From the NCBI GenBank assembly GCA_015231825.1, contig JADGAV010000001.1, positions 254,248-318,247 of the forward strand: a stretch of 64,000 bases of DNA. The letters are read 5' to 3'. The DNA is from SAR324 cluster bacterium (GTDB taxonomy: Bacteria > SAR324 > NAC60-12). The position numbers and the translations under genes were made by a program. Positions 37,002-45,777 of this stretch are shown piece after piece (positions within the stretch are counted from its first letter, which is position 1; each line of letters starts with the position of its first letter). The notes beneath the pieces are model-generated. The model did not search any database. It was not told where the DNA came from and worked only from the letters and a program-made list of their open reading frames with translations.

Positions 37002-38282
37002 ATGAACTACCCTACTTTGATTTTAATTTTGGATGGGGTTGGCGACGAATCTCATCAAATTCTGAATGCTCAAACTCCGCTGCAAGCGGCCTCCCTGCCC
37101 AATTTAGACTGGCTGGCCAAAACGGGTCAATGCGGTCAGGTTGATCCGGTCAAACCTGGTGCAATACCCAGTACGACGGAAGGCACTTTAGGAATTTTAG
37201 GTTATGATCCTCTGGTATACTCGATCGGCAGAGGAGTGATGGAAGCATTCGGAGCAGGAATCTCGCTGGAGAGTGGGGATGTTGCTCTCCGCGGTAATTT
37301 TGCATGTTTAGCGGAAGACAATCGGATTCAGGATCGTCGTGCAGGCCGGATTCGAGATGGAACCTCTCAATTGATTGATTCCCTTGAAAAAATTCCTTCT
37401 TCATCTGACGTTGAAGTAATTTTGGGAAACGGGACCGAACATCGCATTGCTCTAGTTTTGAGGGGAAAAAAACTTTCGGACCAGATCATAGGCAGTGATC
37501 CCAAAGAAACCAATGCAAACAGCTACAGGATCACTCCTTATGCAACGAATAATGACGATACAAATGCTCAGAGAACTGCTTTCATACTGGATCAATTCGA
37601 ACGAGCATCTCAAAATGTCTTGAGCAAACACCCCCTCAACCGCGATCGGATTCAGAACGGATTTGTACCGGCCAACGCAATCCTTACCCGTGATCCTGGG
37701 AAATCTGCTTCTCTTCCTCCTATAAGCGTGAGAGAGCGAGCCATCCGAGGCATCTTCATATCAGGAGATAAAACTGTTCTGGGTTTGGCAAAAATGGCTG
37801 ATCTTGAATCTGTTTCAAGTCCTCTAATGACAGGAAATCTTGATACCAACCTTTCTGCAAAATTTGAGGCAGCACTGGGAAATCTGGATCAAACTGACCT
37901 GGTGGTGATTCACATTAAAGGGTGCGACATTGCCGCACATGACCGAAGACCTCGGGCAAAAAGGGATTTTCTGATGAAAATTGATCGCGAGCTTGGGCAG
38001 TTCCTGGAAAAATGGGGAGAAGACCGTCTGTTGCGGATCGGAATTATTGGAGACCACGGGACGTCCAGCAAAAAAGGGTGCCATATAAGCGATCCTGTTC
38101 CTGTGATTATTCACCACCCTGAACTTCCTGCTGATTCTGTTGATGGATACGATGAAGTCAAAGTCGCTCAAGGCGGGCTGGGACGCTTTCCGGGACACCA
38201 ATTTTTAGAAAAACTGTGGTATGGAAATACTTTCAGGAATGAAAGATGGGGTGAGCATACCGCACCTTTGCAAACTTCTTGA
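37002..38282 (+). CDS. Cofactor-independent phosphoglycerate mutase, archaeal ApgM type
   Basis: This 426-residue alkaline-phosphatase-superfamily protein interconverts 2- and 3-phosphoglycerate in known members. The N-terminal metal motif is LILDGVGDE. The C-terminal metal ligands are in HIKGCDIAAHDRRP and GIIGDHGTSSKKGCHISDPVPV. The segment before LGILGYDP reads IPSTTEG where family members usually have a PGSD-like sequence, so Thr58 stands at the position of the catalytic Ser. The gene starts 2 bp after the 2-phosphoglycerate kinase gene and is followed by purC after 13 bp. A related family role, homoserine kinase-like, cannot be excluded. Confidence 0.85.
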   Translation: MNYPTLILILDGVGDESHQILNAQTPLQAASLPNLDWLAKTGQCGQVDPVKPGAIPSTTEGTLGILGYDPLVYSIGRGVMEAFGAGISLESGDVALRGNFACLAEDNRIQDRRAGRIRDGTSQLIDSLEKIPSSSDVEVILGNGTEHRIALVLRGKKLSDQIIGSDPKETNANSYRITPYATNNDDTNAQRTAFILDQFERASQNVLSKHPLNRDRIQNGFVPANAILTRDPGKSASLPPISVRERAIRGIFISGDKTVLGLAKMADLESVSSPLMTGNLDTNLSAKFEAALGNLDQTDLVVIHIKGCDIAAHDRRPRAKRDFLMKIDRELGQFLEKWGEDRLLRIGIIGDHGTSSKKGCHISDPVPVIIHHPELPADSVDGYDEVKVAQGGLGRFPGHQFLEKLWYGNTFRNERWGEHTAPLQTS

Positions 38283-38295
38283 TTAACAACTCATT

Positions 38296-39189
38296 ATGTC
38301 AATTGAAGGAAAAACTAAACGACTTGTACCAGGCTCCGAGGCTGGCACTCTAATTATGGAAACCAAGGATGAACTGACTGGAGGAGATGCTGCAAAAAAG
38401 GCGACGATTGAGGGCATTGCTGCCCACAAAACTCAGCAGACGGCAAATGTATTCGAATTGATGAAACAGGCTGGTATTCCTGTTGCCTATATTGAAAAGA
38501 AAGATGACACCTCACTGCTCTGTTATGAATGCGAAATGCTTCCTCTGGAACTGGTGATCAGGCGTTATGCCTGGGGAAGTTTTCTCAAAAGAGAACCGTC
38601 TTACAAACAGGAAGATGGAACGCCTTTTCGCTTTGAAGATCTTCGCTGTGAATTTTATCATAAATGGAGCGTGGTTGTTCCTCCTCTGGTTGAAAGCCCC
38701 CGGCAAATGGATGAAAACGAGGCCAGAACGCTCTATTTGAAGGACGGTGTCTGGCAGGAAGGGGTTTTTACGGATCCGTATCTTCATATGGAAAACAAGC
38801 GCTGGCAGGCGCATTCAGCAAAAGTCCCTTTCGATGCATCTCAGCCTTTAATGACCATGGAACCCCTGATTGATGAGTCAGAAAGAGAAAATATCATCAA
38901 TCAACTGATGCTTCCTACCTTTCAATGCCTCGAAAAAGCCTGGCAGAAAGTAGAAACACAATTTGGTCCAGTTGCTCTGGTTGACATGAAAATTGAAGTG
39001 GGGCGTCGTAAATCAGATGGAAAAATTGTGGTTGCGGATGTCATTGATAACGACAGCTGGAGAATCTGGCCTGGTGCGGATCCGACAAAGCAGCTCGACA
39101 AACAAAATTTCCGGGATGGTCACCCGCTGAGCATGATTGCCGACAACTACGCTTTGGTGGCAAAATTGACAGGACAGTTTCTGATTTAG
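38296..39189 (+). CDS. purC: Phosphoribosylaminoimidazole-succinocarboxamide synthase
   Basis: This 297-residue SAICAR synthetase ligates aspartate to CAIR in de novo purine synthesis. It shows the N-terminal EGKTKRL nucleotide-binding strand, LELVIRRYAWGSFLKREP, the conserved DNDSWRIWPGAD motif near the C-terminus, and KIEVGRRKSDGKIVVADV. The length sits between the short bacterial type (about 235) and the longer fungal type (about 305). It shares its operon with phosphoglycerate enzymes, which is unusual for a pur gene. No strong ribosome binding site is visible. Confidence 0.93.
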   Translation: MSIEGKTKRLVPGSEAGTLIMETKDELTGGDAAKKATIEGIAAHKTQQTANVFELMKQAGIPVAYIEKKDDTSLLCYECEMLPLELVIRRYAWGSFLKREPSYKQEDGTPFRFEDLRCEFYHKWSVVVPPLVESPRQMDENEARTLYLKDGVWQEGVFTDPYLHMENKRWQAHSAKVPFDASQPLMTMEPLIDESERENIINQLMLPTFQCLEKAWQKVETQFGPVALVDMKIEVGRRKSDGKIVVADVIDNDSWRIWPGADPTKQLDKQNFRDGHPLSMIADNYALVAKLTGQFLI

Positions 39190-39238
39190 CGGCTCGCTCC
39201 TGGTTCGAAAGGTGAGATTGAAGTTTATTTTTGACGCG

Positions 39239-40459
39239 TCAGATGGATTCGGATACGAAAACTTTAGGGCGGTCGTGCTGAGGGTGAAGCAGAAAAGAAA
39301 GAGCGATCGCAATCACAAGCAGTGAAATCACCAGGTCCAAAGCGTTGACAATGCCCCAATAATCCGCAAGTATTCCAATGGGGCTGAGCATCAGGGCCCC
39401 AATTCCCCAACCAAAGCCCATCGTAATTGCTGATGCAGTTCCTCCATGGTCAGGAAGTTTTTCTTGAGCGTAGGCTACCACTACCGGATTGTTCATAATT
39501 AGGCAAAAGCCGCCAATAATCAGGCAGACAAAGGAAATTACTCCTTCCGTATGCAAAAACACCAAGAGGTTCGGCAGGGCGATCAACAGCGATAACACAA
39601 CAACGGGTCGCCGGCCAAAACGATCGGAGAGCGGACCCCCAGCCATGATTCCCAGGACTCCTGACAAAAGGAAGATCGACAAACCTAAACTCGATGAAAG
39701 ATAGGAAATTCCGCGCTCTTTTAAAAGTATGATCGTGTAGGTCATAAAGCTCAAATAAACTGCATGCCGGAAGACCACGACCAGCCATGGGATCATCAGC
39801 ACCTTCAGTGCTGAGAACCAGCTCATGTGTTTGCTGATTGCCAAGTTTTGCTTTCCTGAAGGGATGGTACGTACCAGAAACACCAGCACAAGCAAGATCG
39901 CGGCGAGCATCAGGAAGGACCCTCCTTCCAATCCCAGAGTATCGTAGATCAAAGCTGCAGCAACAGGTCCGAGAGAAAAACCGGCCGTGCCGCAGGCAAT
40001 GAACAAAGCAATCGTCAAGCCTCTTTGATTGGGAGTAAGTGCCCCTGTTTCTGCTGTGGCTTTGGGGTGAAACATTGCGCTTCCGACTCCAGCAATTCCC
40101 ACTGCAATGATGAGCATCCAATACGAAGGAGCAAGCCCGGCCAAACTGAAGGAAATTCCCGTGATTCCCATTCCGATCAGGGTGAAATTAAATCGGGAAA
40201 AGCGATCGCTGATCATTCCAAAAAGGAGCTGTGCAAAAGAACCAATGGTGAGAAAACTTGAAGCCAGCAGTCCTACCATTCCCAGTGACAGATCAAATTT
40301 TATAAGAACGATTGGAATCAGGGCAGGCAGGGAATTAGCGTAATAATCATTGGTGAAATGCCCTAGCAGCAGAGGCCAGATCTTCTTTACGATCTGTAAA
40401 TACTGATACATTGCATGGAACGGACTTCCTGTGGCAACCGAGATGGGCTTGACTGACAT
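39239..40459 (-). CDS. MFS transporter, fosmidomycin-resistance (Fsr)-like
   Basis: This 406-residue major facilitator has twelve predicted spans. The opening GHFTNDYYANSLPALIPI is the hallmark of Fsr-type exporters. Motif A-like loops appear twice (GMISDRFSR and GPLSDRFGRRP). Fsr exports fosmidomycin, a phosphonate antibiotic; other family members move other drugs or metabolites, so the substrate here is open. AGGAGCCC precedes the ATG. It converges on purC. Confidence 0.88.
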   Translation of the reverse strand: MSVKPISVATGSPFHAMYQYLQIVKKIWPLLLGHFTNDYYANSLPALIPIVLIKFDLSLGMVGLLASSFLTIGSFAQLLFGMISDRFSRFNFTLIGMGITGISFSLAGLAPSYWMLIIAVGIAGVGSAMFHPKATAETGALTPNQRGLTIALFIACGTAGFSLGPVAAALIYDTLGLEGGSFLMLAAILLVLVFLVRTIPSGKQNLAISKHMSWFSALKVLMIPWLVVVFRHAVYLSFMTYTIILLKERGISYLSSSLGLSIFLLSGVLGIMAGGPLSDRFGRRPVVVLSLLIALPNLLVFLHTEGVISFVCLIIGGFCLIMNNPVVVAYAQEKLPDHGGTASAITMGFGWGIGALMLSPIGILADYWGIVNALDLVISLLVIAIALSFLLHPQHDRPKVFVSESI

Positions 40460-41160
40460 GGGCTCCTGAAATTGACTGAGAATTCGGGCAGTGGTCGCAA
40501 AGATGGGATCGTATCCGAAACTTGTGGAGGATTACTCAATTTTTGCAATGCACAGCAAATTTGAGTAACTGTATAAAATTTATCGGGTTTTGCAGAATTT
40601 ATCAAATGATAAATTGTTTTATGAAAATTAGTCGGCTTGACCCTCATTGATCAAGTGCAGCAGGACGAAAGACGTCTAAATTGAGAAACGAGTCATTTTT
40701 ATTACTACGACTTAAATGCTTTTATACAGTAAAAAATCGAAATTTTGATTTGAACACATCGGTCAGCCGTCCGCCTTGTTGCCTGTTCCTTTGCTTCTCA
40801 GAAAGTCACCTTTTGCATTTCGGCTGCAATTCTCGCGTAAGTCGGGGGCCATCCACTGAGCTGTTCTCTGTTTTTCTTTAGTATCGGCTGTCTAGGCACT
40901 GCGATTTAGCTCTTGCCAGTCGCTAAGATTTAGTGATAAACCATGTTTGTAGAAACCGGGAAGGCACCTAGGAATGGAGTTAGAAAATTCTGGTCTAAAA
41001 AACAGTGATAGACCTTTTTTGTGTCATCCCTGAAATAAAACGGGATCTGAGTTTTGTATCTGCAGGTTCCTCGATTCCATAAACCGCATATAGTAAAGCG
41101 GGCGCTCGGCGATGGAATTTTCTATAAACATGAAATTAATTGCAAATTAGGGGAAATAAA
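40460..41160. other. Long gene-free region upstream of the liv operon
   Basis: This 701-bp region between the divergent MFS and livK genes should hold both promoters. The only clear element is AGGGG just before livK. Several weak open frames are present, none with a start site or family. No RNA gene fold was recognised. Confidence 0.45.
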
Positions 41161-42339
41161 ATGAAAAAAATGTATTTTTTATTAATGGTCGCTTTGTCGA
41201 GTCTGTTTTTATTAACGCCGATTCATGCAGCAGAACCAGTAAAAGTTGGAATGATTCTCCCATATTCTGGGGTTTACGCAGGCCTTGGTAAGGAAATTAC
41301 ACGCGCTTTTGAATTGGGTTTGGAAGTTTTCGGTGATGAAGTCAATGGCCGAAAAATAGTTTTGGTTCAGGAAGATACAGAAGGCAAGCCCAACTCTGGT
41401 TTGTCAAAAACCAAAAAACTGATTTTTTCAGATAAGGTTGATGTGCTGGTGGGTCCAGTTTCTTCAGGCGTCCTTGCCGCCATGAGAGACACTGTGCACA
41501 ATTCCAAAACTCCTTTTGTTATTGCCAATGCTGGTCATGACGGCATTAGCGGGGCCAAATGCAGTCCCTGGATTGTGCGGACGTCCTTTTCTAACCGTCA
41601 GGTTGTGCGACCGATGGGGAAATGGATGTACGACAACGGATATAGAAAAGTCTACTTAATGGCTCCTGATTATGCTGCCGGGCATCAGATGATGGATCAT
41701 TTCAAAGCCGGATTCAAAGAAGCCGGGGGAACGATTATCGGTGAAGAATATCCTCCACTGCAGGGAACCAAGGATTTTGGCCCTTATCTCGCTAAGGTAA
41801 AAGAGGCTAAGCCTGACGCATTATTCGTGTTTTTTGCCGGGGGTCCTGCGATTCAATTTGTAAAATCTTTTGGTGCTTTCGGTTTGGGGAACACTATTCC
41901 TCTAGCCGGAGCCGGCTGGTTGACATCGCCTTTGTATATCAAGGCCCAGGGTGAAGGTGCAAACAATATCATCGGTTCGGCCAATTACATTCCTTCAATA
42001 GACAACGCCGCGAATAAAGCATATCAGGACGCGTTTAAAGCGAAACACAAGCGTGAAGGATCTGAGTTTGCTGTTCAAGGGTATGATAGTGCTCGTGTGA
42101 TTGTTGAAGCACTGAAAGCAGTCAATGGTGATACTTCAGACAAAAAAGCCTTCATGGACGCTATTCGTGCAGTCACATTTGATGGCCCGCGGGGGAAAAT
42201 GCGTTTTGACAGTAAGAACGGCAACATCATTCAAAATATTTATGTCTATAAGAACAGCAAGACAAATGGAGTGATTGCACCTTCTGTATTTGATGTAATC
42301 AAAGATGTTCAAGATCCTTCTGACAGCTGCACAATGTAG
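41161..42339 (+). CDS. livK: Branched-chain-amino-acid-type ABC transporter binding protein
   Basis: This 392-residue type-1 periplasmic binding protein of the LivK/AmiC family has a signal peptide (KKMYFLLMVALSSLFLLTP, AxA cleavage near residue 23). The mature domain begins VKVGMILPYSGVYAGLGKEI and has the interdomain segment SSGVLAAMRDTVHNSKTPF. Family members bind leucine, amides, urea or aromatic acids. The neighbouring UbiD decarboxylase favours an aromatic or unsaturated acid here. AGGGGAAATAAA before the ATG at 41161 decides the start; the frame is open 21 bases further up from a TTG. Confidence 0.9.
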   Translation: MKKMYFLLMVALSSLFLLTPIHAAEPVKVGMILPYSGVYAGLGKEITRAFELGLEVFGDEVNGRKIVLVQEDTEGKPNSGLSKTKKLIFSDKVDVLVGPVSSGVLAAMRDTVHNSKTPFVIANAGHDGISGAKCSPWIVRTSFSNRQVVRPMGKWMYDNGYRKVYLMAPDYAAGHQMMDHFKAGFKEAGGTIIGEEYPPLQGTKDFGPYLAKVKEAKPDALFVFFAGGPAIQFVKSFGAFGLGNTIPLAGAGWLTSPLYIKAQGEGANNIIGSANYIPSIDNAANKAYQDAFKAKHKREGSEFAVQGYDSARVIVEALKAVNGDTSDKKAFMDAIRAVTFDGPRGKMRFDSKNGNIIQNIYVYKNSKTNGVIAPSVFDVIKDVQDPSDSCTM

Positions 42340-42380
42340 TTCTATTTTTCTTGATTCCTGATCCATTTTTCATTTAAAAG

Positions 42381-42404
42381 GAGGGGAGGTGTTCGTCTTC
42401 CCTC
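42381..42404 (+). terminator. Intercistronic hairpin between livK and livH
   Basis: GAGGGGAG (42381-42388) pairs with CTTCCCTC (42397-42404) through one G-T wobble, with an 8-base loop, and is followed by a short TTT. As after phnD, a hairpin directly downstream of the binding-protein gene probably lowers expression of the membrane genes or stabilises the livK message. Confidence 0.45.
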
Positions 42405-42422
42405 TTTCTGCCATCCTTTGCT

Positions 42423-43301
42423 ATGTATAGTGACCCAACATTTCTTGTAATACAGACTTTGAATGGGTTGCAACTGGCTATGCTCCTTTTTTTATTATCC
42501 GTCGGCTTGTCGGTTGTTTTCGGGTTGATGAACATTGTCAATCTGGCTCATGGTACGCTCTACATGTTTGGAGCTTATTTTGGCATCTGGGTTTATAACC
42601 TCACCGAGTCTTTCTGGGCTGCCCTGGCATTGGCCCCTTTGGGTGTAATGCTGTTGGGAATGTTTTTTTATGAAATCCTGATCAAGAAACTTCGAAATGC
42701 CCCTCCCTTGCAGCAAGTTCTGGTGACTTTCGGACTGATATTCGTGGGTTTGGATGCAGTCAGAATGTCATGGGGAAATCTGGCTACTTCCATTCCGAAA
42801 CCTGAGATATTTTCAGGCAGCGTCCTGATTTTTGGTGAAATTTACCCTTCATACCGTCTGTTTATCATCGGCCTCGGAATTCTGGTCATGCTGGTTCTTT
42901 ATTTTTGTCTGGAACGAACAAGGGTCGGTTCCATTATCCGGGCGGGTGTTGATGATCGCGAAATGGTATCTTGCTTGGGAATAAACGTTGATTTGGCCTT
43001 TTTTGGAGTTTTTTGTATAGGATGTTATTTAGCAGGTTTGTCAGGTGTTGTGGCAGGGGCTGTGTTCCCCGTTGAACCAGGAATGGATATGTCGGTTTTG
43101 ATTTTAACTTTAATTGTCGTGGTGGTGGGTGGTTTGGGAAGCCTCAAAGGTGCCGTGGTCGGGTCATTGATGATTGGTTTGGCAGAAACTTATGGACAGG
43201 TATTCATCCCGGAATATGCCAGTGTCACAATTTATGCTCTGATGGCCATCATTTTGCTGAAAAGGCCCGGCGGGCTATTTCCGGCCAGGGCGGTCCAATG
43301 A
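42423..43301 (+). CDS. livH: Branched-chain-type ABC transporter permease LivH
   Basis: This 292-residue permease has about eight spans. It shows GLSVVFGLMNIVNLAHGTLYMFGAY near the N-terminus and the family loop FCIGCYLAGLSGVVAG followed by LTLIVVVVGGLGSLKGAVVG. It forms the inner-membrane channel with LivM. No ribosome binding site is seen before the ATG; the sequence around it is pyrimidine-rich. The stop overlaps livM by 4 bases (ATGA). Confidence 0.93.
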   Translation: MYSDPTFLVIQTLNGLQLAMLLFLLSVGLSVVFGLMNIVNLAHGTLYMFGAYFGIWVYNLTESFWAALALAPLGVMLLGMFFYEILIKKLRNAPPLQQVLVTFGLIFVGLDAVRMSWGNLATSIPKPEIFSGSVLIFGEIYPSYRLFIIGLGILVMLVLYFCLERTRVGSIIRAGVDDREMVSCLGINVDLAFFGVFCIGCYLAGLSGVVAGAVFPVEPGMDMSVLILTLIVVVVGGLGSLKGAVVGSLMIGLAETYGQVFIPEYASVTIYALMAIILLKRPGGLFPARAVQ

Positions 43302-44272
43302 AAAAATTATTCACTTTAGACCGATTTGTAGCCCTTTTTCTGATAGCCCTTTCATTGCTACTTTCTGAATCAGTCGAGTACTACGGCCAGGAACTAATCG
43401 CTGAAATTACGATTCTGGCAATCTTTGCCATGAGTCTGGATCTGTTGGTAGGTTATGCAGGTTTGGTTTCGCTAGGGCACGCTGCTTTTCTGGGAATAGG
43501 CTCTTATGCGACAGGTATCCTGACGGTCCAATATGGATGGGAAATGTTTCCCACAATGTTGATTTCCATTGCCCTTGCCGGACTCGTTTCTGCTCTTGTT
43601 GGAATTTTTGTTGTTCGACTTGAGGGGATATTTTTTATTATGATCACTCTCGCCGTCTCCCAGATGTTTCATGCGTATTTTCTGAAAAATAGAGAATTCG
43701 GAGGTGATGATGGAATGCCCGGGATTCAACGTCTTGATCTTGAGGCTTTCGGATTGACTGTTTTTGATCCGGCAGACTTCGCCAAATTTACTCTTATTGT
43801 CGCAGTTCTTGTATACATTGGCTTGGACCTGCTGATGAGTTCTCCTTTTGGGAGATACCTTATCGGGATTCATCAAAACGAAAACCGGATGCGCTCTCTC
43901 GGTGTTCCTGTCGAACAATATAAACTGGCAATCTTCATTATTGCAGGAATGGTTGCAGGATTGTCTGGTTCTCTTCAGGCACAACATACCGGATTTGTCT
44001 CACCGGATGCAATGTTCTGGACTGTTTCCGGGGTTGTACTGATCATGGTCATCGCCGGGGGTACCGGCTCTTTGGTTGGTGCCGTTGTTGGTGCCGTCAT
44101 CGTGCGTCTACTGTCTCATCAAATTTCATCACTGACTGAGCATTGGATGCTCTTCATGGGATTGTTTTTCATTGCGATCGTTTTGTTTGCCAGCGACGGC
44201 ATTTACGGTACATTCGCGAAATATTGCCGCAGAAGCAGGTGGTGGAAATCTGCCGGTAATTCATCAGATTGA
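43298..44272 (+). CDS. livM: Branched-chain-type ABC transporter permease LivM
   Basis: This 324-residue permease of the LivM family has about nine spans. Motifs are AMSLDLLVGYAGLVSLGHAAFLG, the cytoplasmic loop in SPFGRYLIGIHQNENRMRSLG, and IAGMVAGLSGSLQAQHTGFVSP. It is followed by livG after 11 bp. Together with LivH it forms the heterodimeric channel. Confidence 0.93.
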   Translation: MKKLFTLDRFVALFLIALSLLLSESVEYYGQELIAEITILAIFAMSLDLLVGYAGLVSLGHAAFLGIGSYATGILTVQYGWEMFPTMLISIALAGLVSALVGIFVVRLEGIFFIMITLAVSQMFHAYFLKNREFGGDDGMPGIQRLDLEAFGLTVFDPADFAKFTLIVAVLVYIGLDLLMSSPFGRYLIGIHQNENRMRSLGVPVEQYKLAIFIIAGMVAGLSGSLQAQHTGFVSPDAMFWTVSGVVLIMVIAGGTGSLVGAVVGAVIVRLLSHQISSLTEHWMLFMGLFFIAIVLFASDGIYGTFAKYCRRSRWWKSAGNSSD

Positions 44273-44283
44273 CAGAAAGTTTT

Positions 44284-45024
44284 ATGTTAAAAGCAGAAGT
44301 TCTGCGCAAGTCATACGGTTCTCTCCTTGTTGCCAACGACGTCAGTTTGCAGTTGGAAAAAGGTGAACGGCGTGCTGTCATTGGACCCAACGGCGCTGGT
44401 AAAACGACTTTTTTCAACCTGCTGACAGGCGAAATCAAAGCAGATTCTGGACGTGTTATTATTGATGGAATGGATGTCAGCGGCCAATCTTCCGATGCAA
44501 GGGCCAGAGCTGGTTTAGGAAGGAGTTTTCAAAAAAACAACCTTTTTACGGATTTGAGCGTGATCGATAACCTTAGCACAGCAAGCGCAGTTGCAGCGAG
44601 ATTGGGTAAGGTTTTTTGGAAACCTTTTTCCGCATTTCGAGAAATTCGTGAAGACGCAGAGAACCTTGCTGAAATGGTTAACTTGACAGAGGTTCTCGAT
44701 ACTCCGGTCCGAAATCTTTCTTATGGGCATCAAAGGCAGTTGGAAGTTGGGTTAGCCCTGGCGACGAAACCCAAAGTACTGATGCTGGATGAACCGACCT
44801 CCGGAATGAGCCCGGAAGAGACAAAAGTGATGCTTGATTTGATCATATCACTGCCTCAATCCCTGACGATTCTTATTATTGAACATGACATGGATGTGGT
44901 CTTTGGAGTGACTGAAAAAATTACGGTTTTAGACTATGGATCTGTGCTGATTGAAGGTTCCGTCGAGGAGGTGCGTAATTCTCAGGTAGTCCGAAAACGT
45001 TATCTTGGAGATGCCAAAGCATGA
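44284..45024 (+). CDS. livG: Branched-chain-type ABC transporter ATPase LivG
   Basis: This 246-residue ATPase has Walker A GPNGAGKTTFFNLLTG, the LivG-typical GLGRSFQKNNLF Q-loop region, the signature-position sequence LSYGHQRQLEVGLAL and Walker B VLMLDEPTSGMSPEE. LSYGHQR in place of LSGGQ is normal for LivG. The ATG at 44284 is preferred to a TTG at 44269 that would overlap livM. It overlaps livF by 4 bases. Confidence 0.93.
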   Translation: MLKAEVLRKSYGSLLVANDVSLQLEKGERRAVIGPNGAGKTTFFNLLTGEIKADSGRVIIDGMDVSGQSSDARARAGLGRSFQKNNLFTDLSVIDNLSTASAVAARLGKVFWKPFSAFREIREDAENLAEMVNLTEVLDTPVRNLSYGHQRQLEVGLALATKPKVLMLDEPTSGMSPEETKVMLDLIISLPQSLTILIIEHDMDVVFGVTEKITVLDYGSVLIEGSVEEVRNSQVVRKRYLGDAKA

Positions 45025-45740
45025 GTCGGAAATTACTGGAAGTGGAAAACCTCCAGGCCTTTTATGATCTAAGTCATGTTCTGCAGGGGGTTTCGATTTC
45101 TGTAATGGAGGGAACCGTTTTAAGTGTGCTTGGCCGTAACGGGGCCGGAAAAACAACCTTGCTCAATTCAATCATGGCTGTTTTGAAGAAACGGGAAGGT
45201 CGCATTCTCTATGCCGGCAAGGAAATCCAGTCTTTGCCGGCTTATAAGATTGCCAGTCTCGGAATTGCCTATGTACCTGAAACAAGAGGAATTTTTCCTT
45301 CTCTGACGGTGAAGGAAAATCTTGAAATTGCTGCACGGAAATCGGTTGGAACGACAAATCGTGAGACCTGGAATTTAGACAGAGTCTACCAGTTGTTTCC
45401 CCAGTTGAAAGATCGTGCTCAAAATGGAGGTGCTCAGCTTTCAGGCGGGGAACAGCAGATGCTGTCAATCGCAAGGGCTCTAATGACCAATCCTGATCTG
45501 TTGATCCTTGATGAACCCACTGAGGGGCTGGCCCCACGGATAGTCCAGGAAATCGAAAGCTTTTTAACAGAACTCAAAAAGGAAGGCTTAACAATGTTGC
45601 TGGTCGAGCAAAATCTCAGCTTTGCTACGAGTCTGGCAGACCAGATCGCCGTTTTGGGAAAAGGTCAGATAAAGTGGGTCGGCAGTCCGCAGCAATTTAT
45701 GAAAGAAATGGAAATTCAGCATACCTGGCTCGGTGTGTAA
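45021..45740 (+). CDS. livF: Branched-chain-type ABC transporter ATPase LivF
   Basis: This 239-residue ATPase has Walker A GRNGAGKTTLLNSIM, the LivF-type YVPETRGIFPSLTVKENL, signature LSGGEQQMLSIARAL and Walker B LLILDEPTEGLAP. It completes the five-gene importer livKHMGF. The UbiD gene begins 37 bp after its stop, close enough for the same transcript. Confidence 0.94.
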   Translation: MSRKLLEVENLQAFYDLSHVLQGVSISVMEGTVLSVLGRNGAGKTTLLNSIMAVLKKREGRILYAGKEIQSLPAYKIASLGIAYVPETRGIFPSLTVKENLEIAARKSVGTTNRETWNLDRVYQLFPQLKDRAQNGGAQLSGGEQQMLSIARALMTNPDLLILDEPTEGLAPRIVQEIESFLTELKKEGLTMLLVEQNLSFATSLADQIAVLGKGQIKWVGSPQQFMKEMEIQHTWLGV

Positions 45741-45777
45741 AAAGGTTAAAACAATCACGAACAGCGGAGTATTATTG

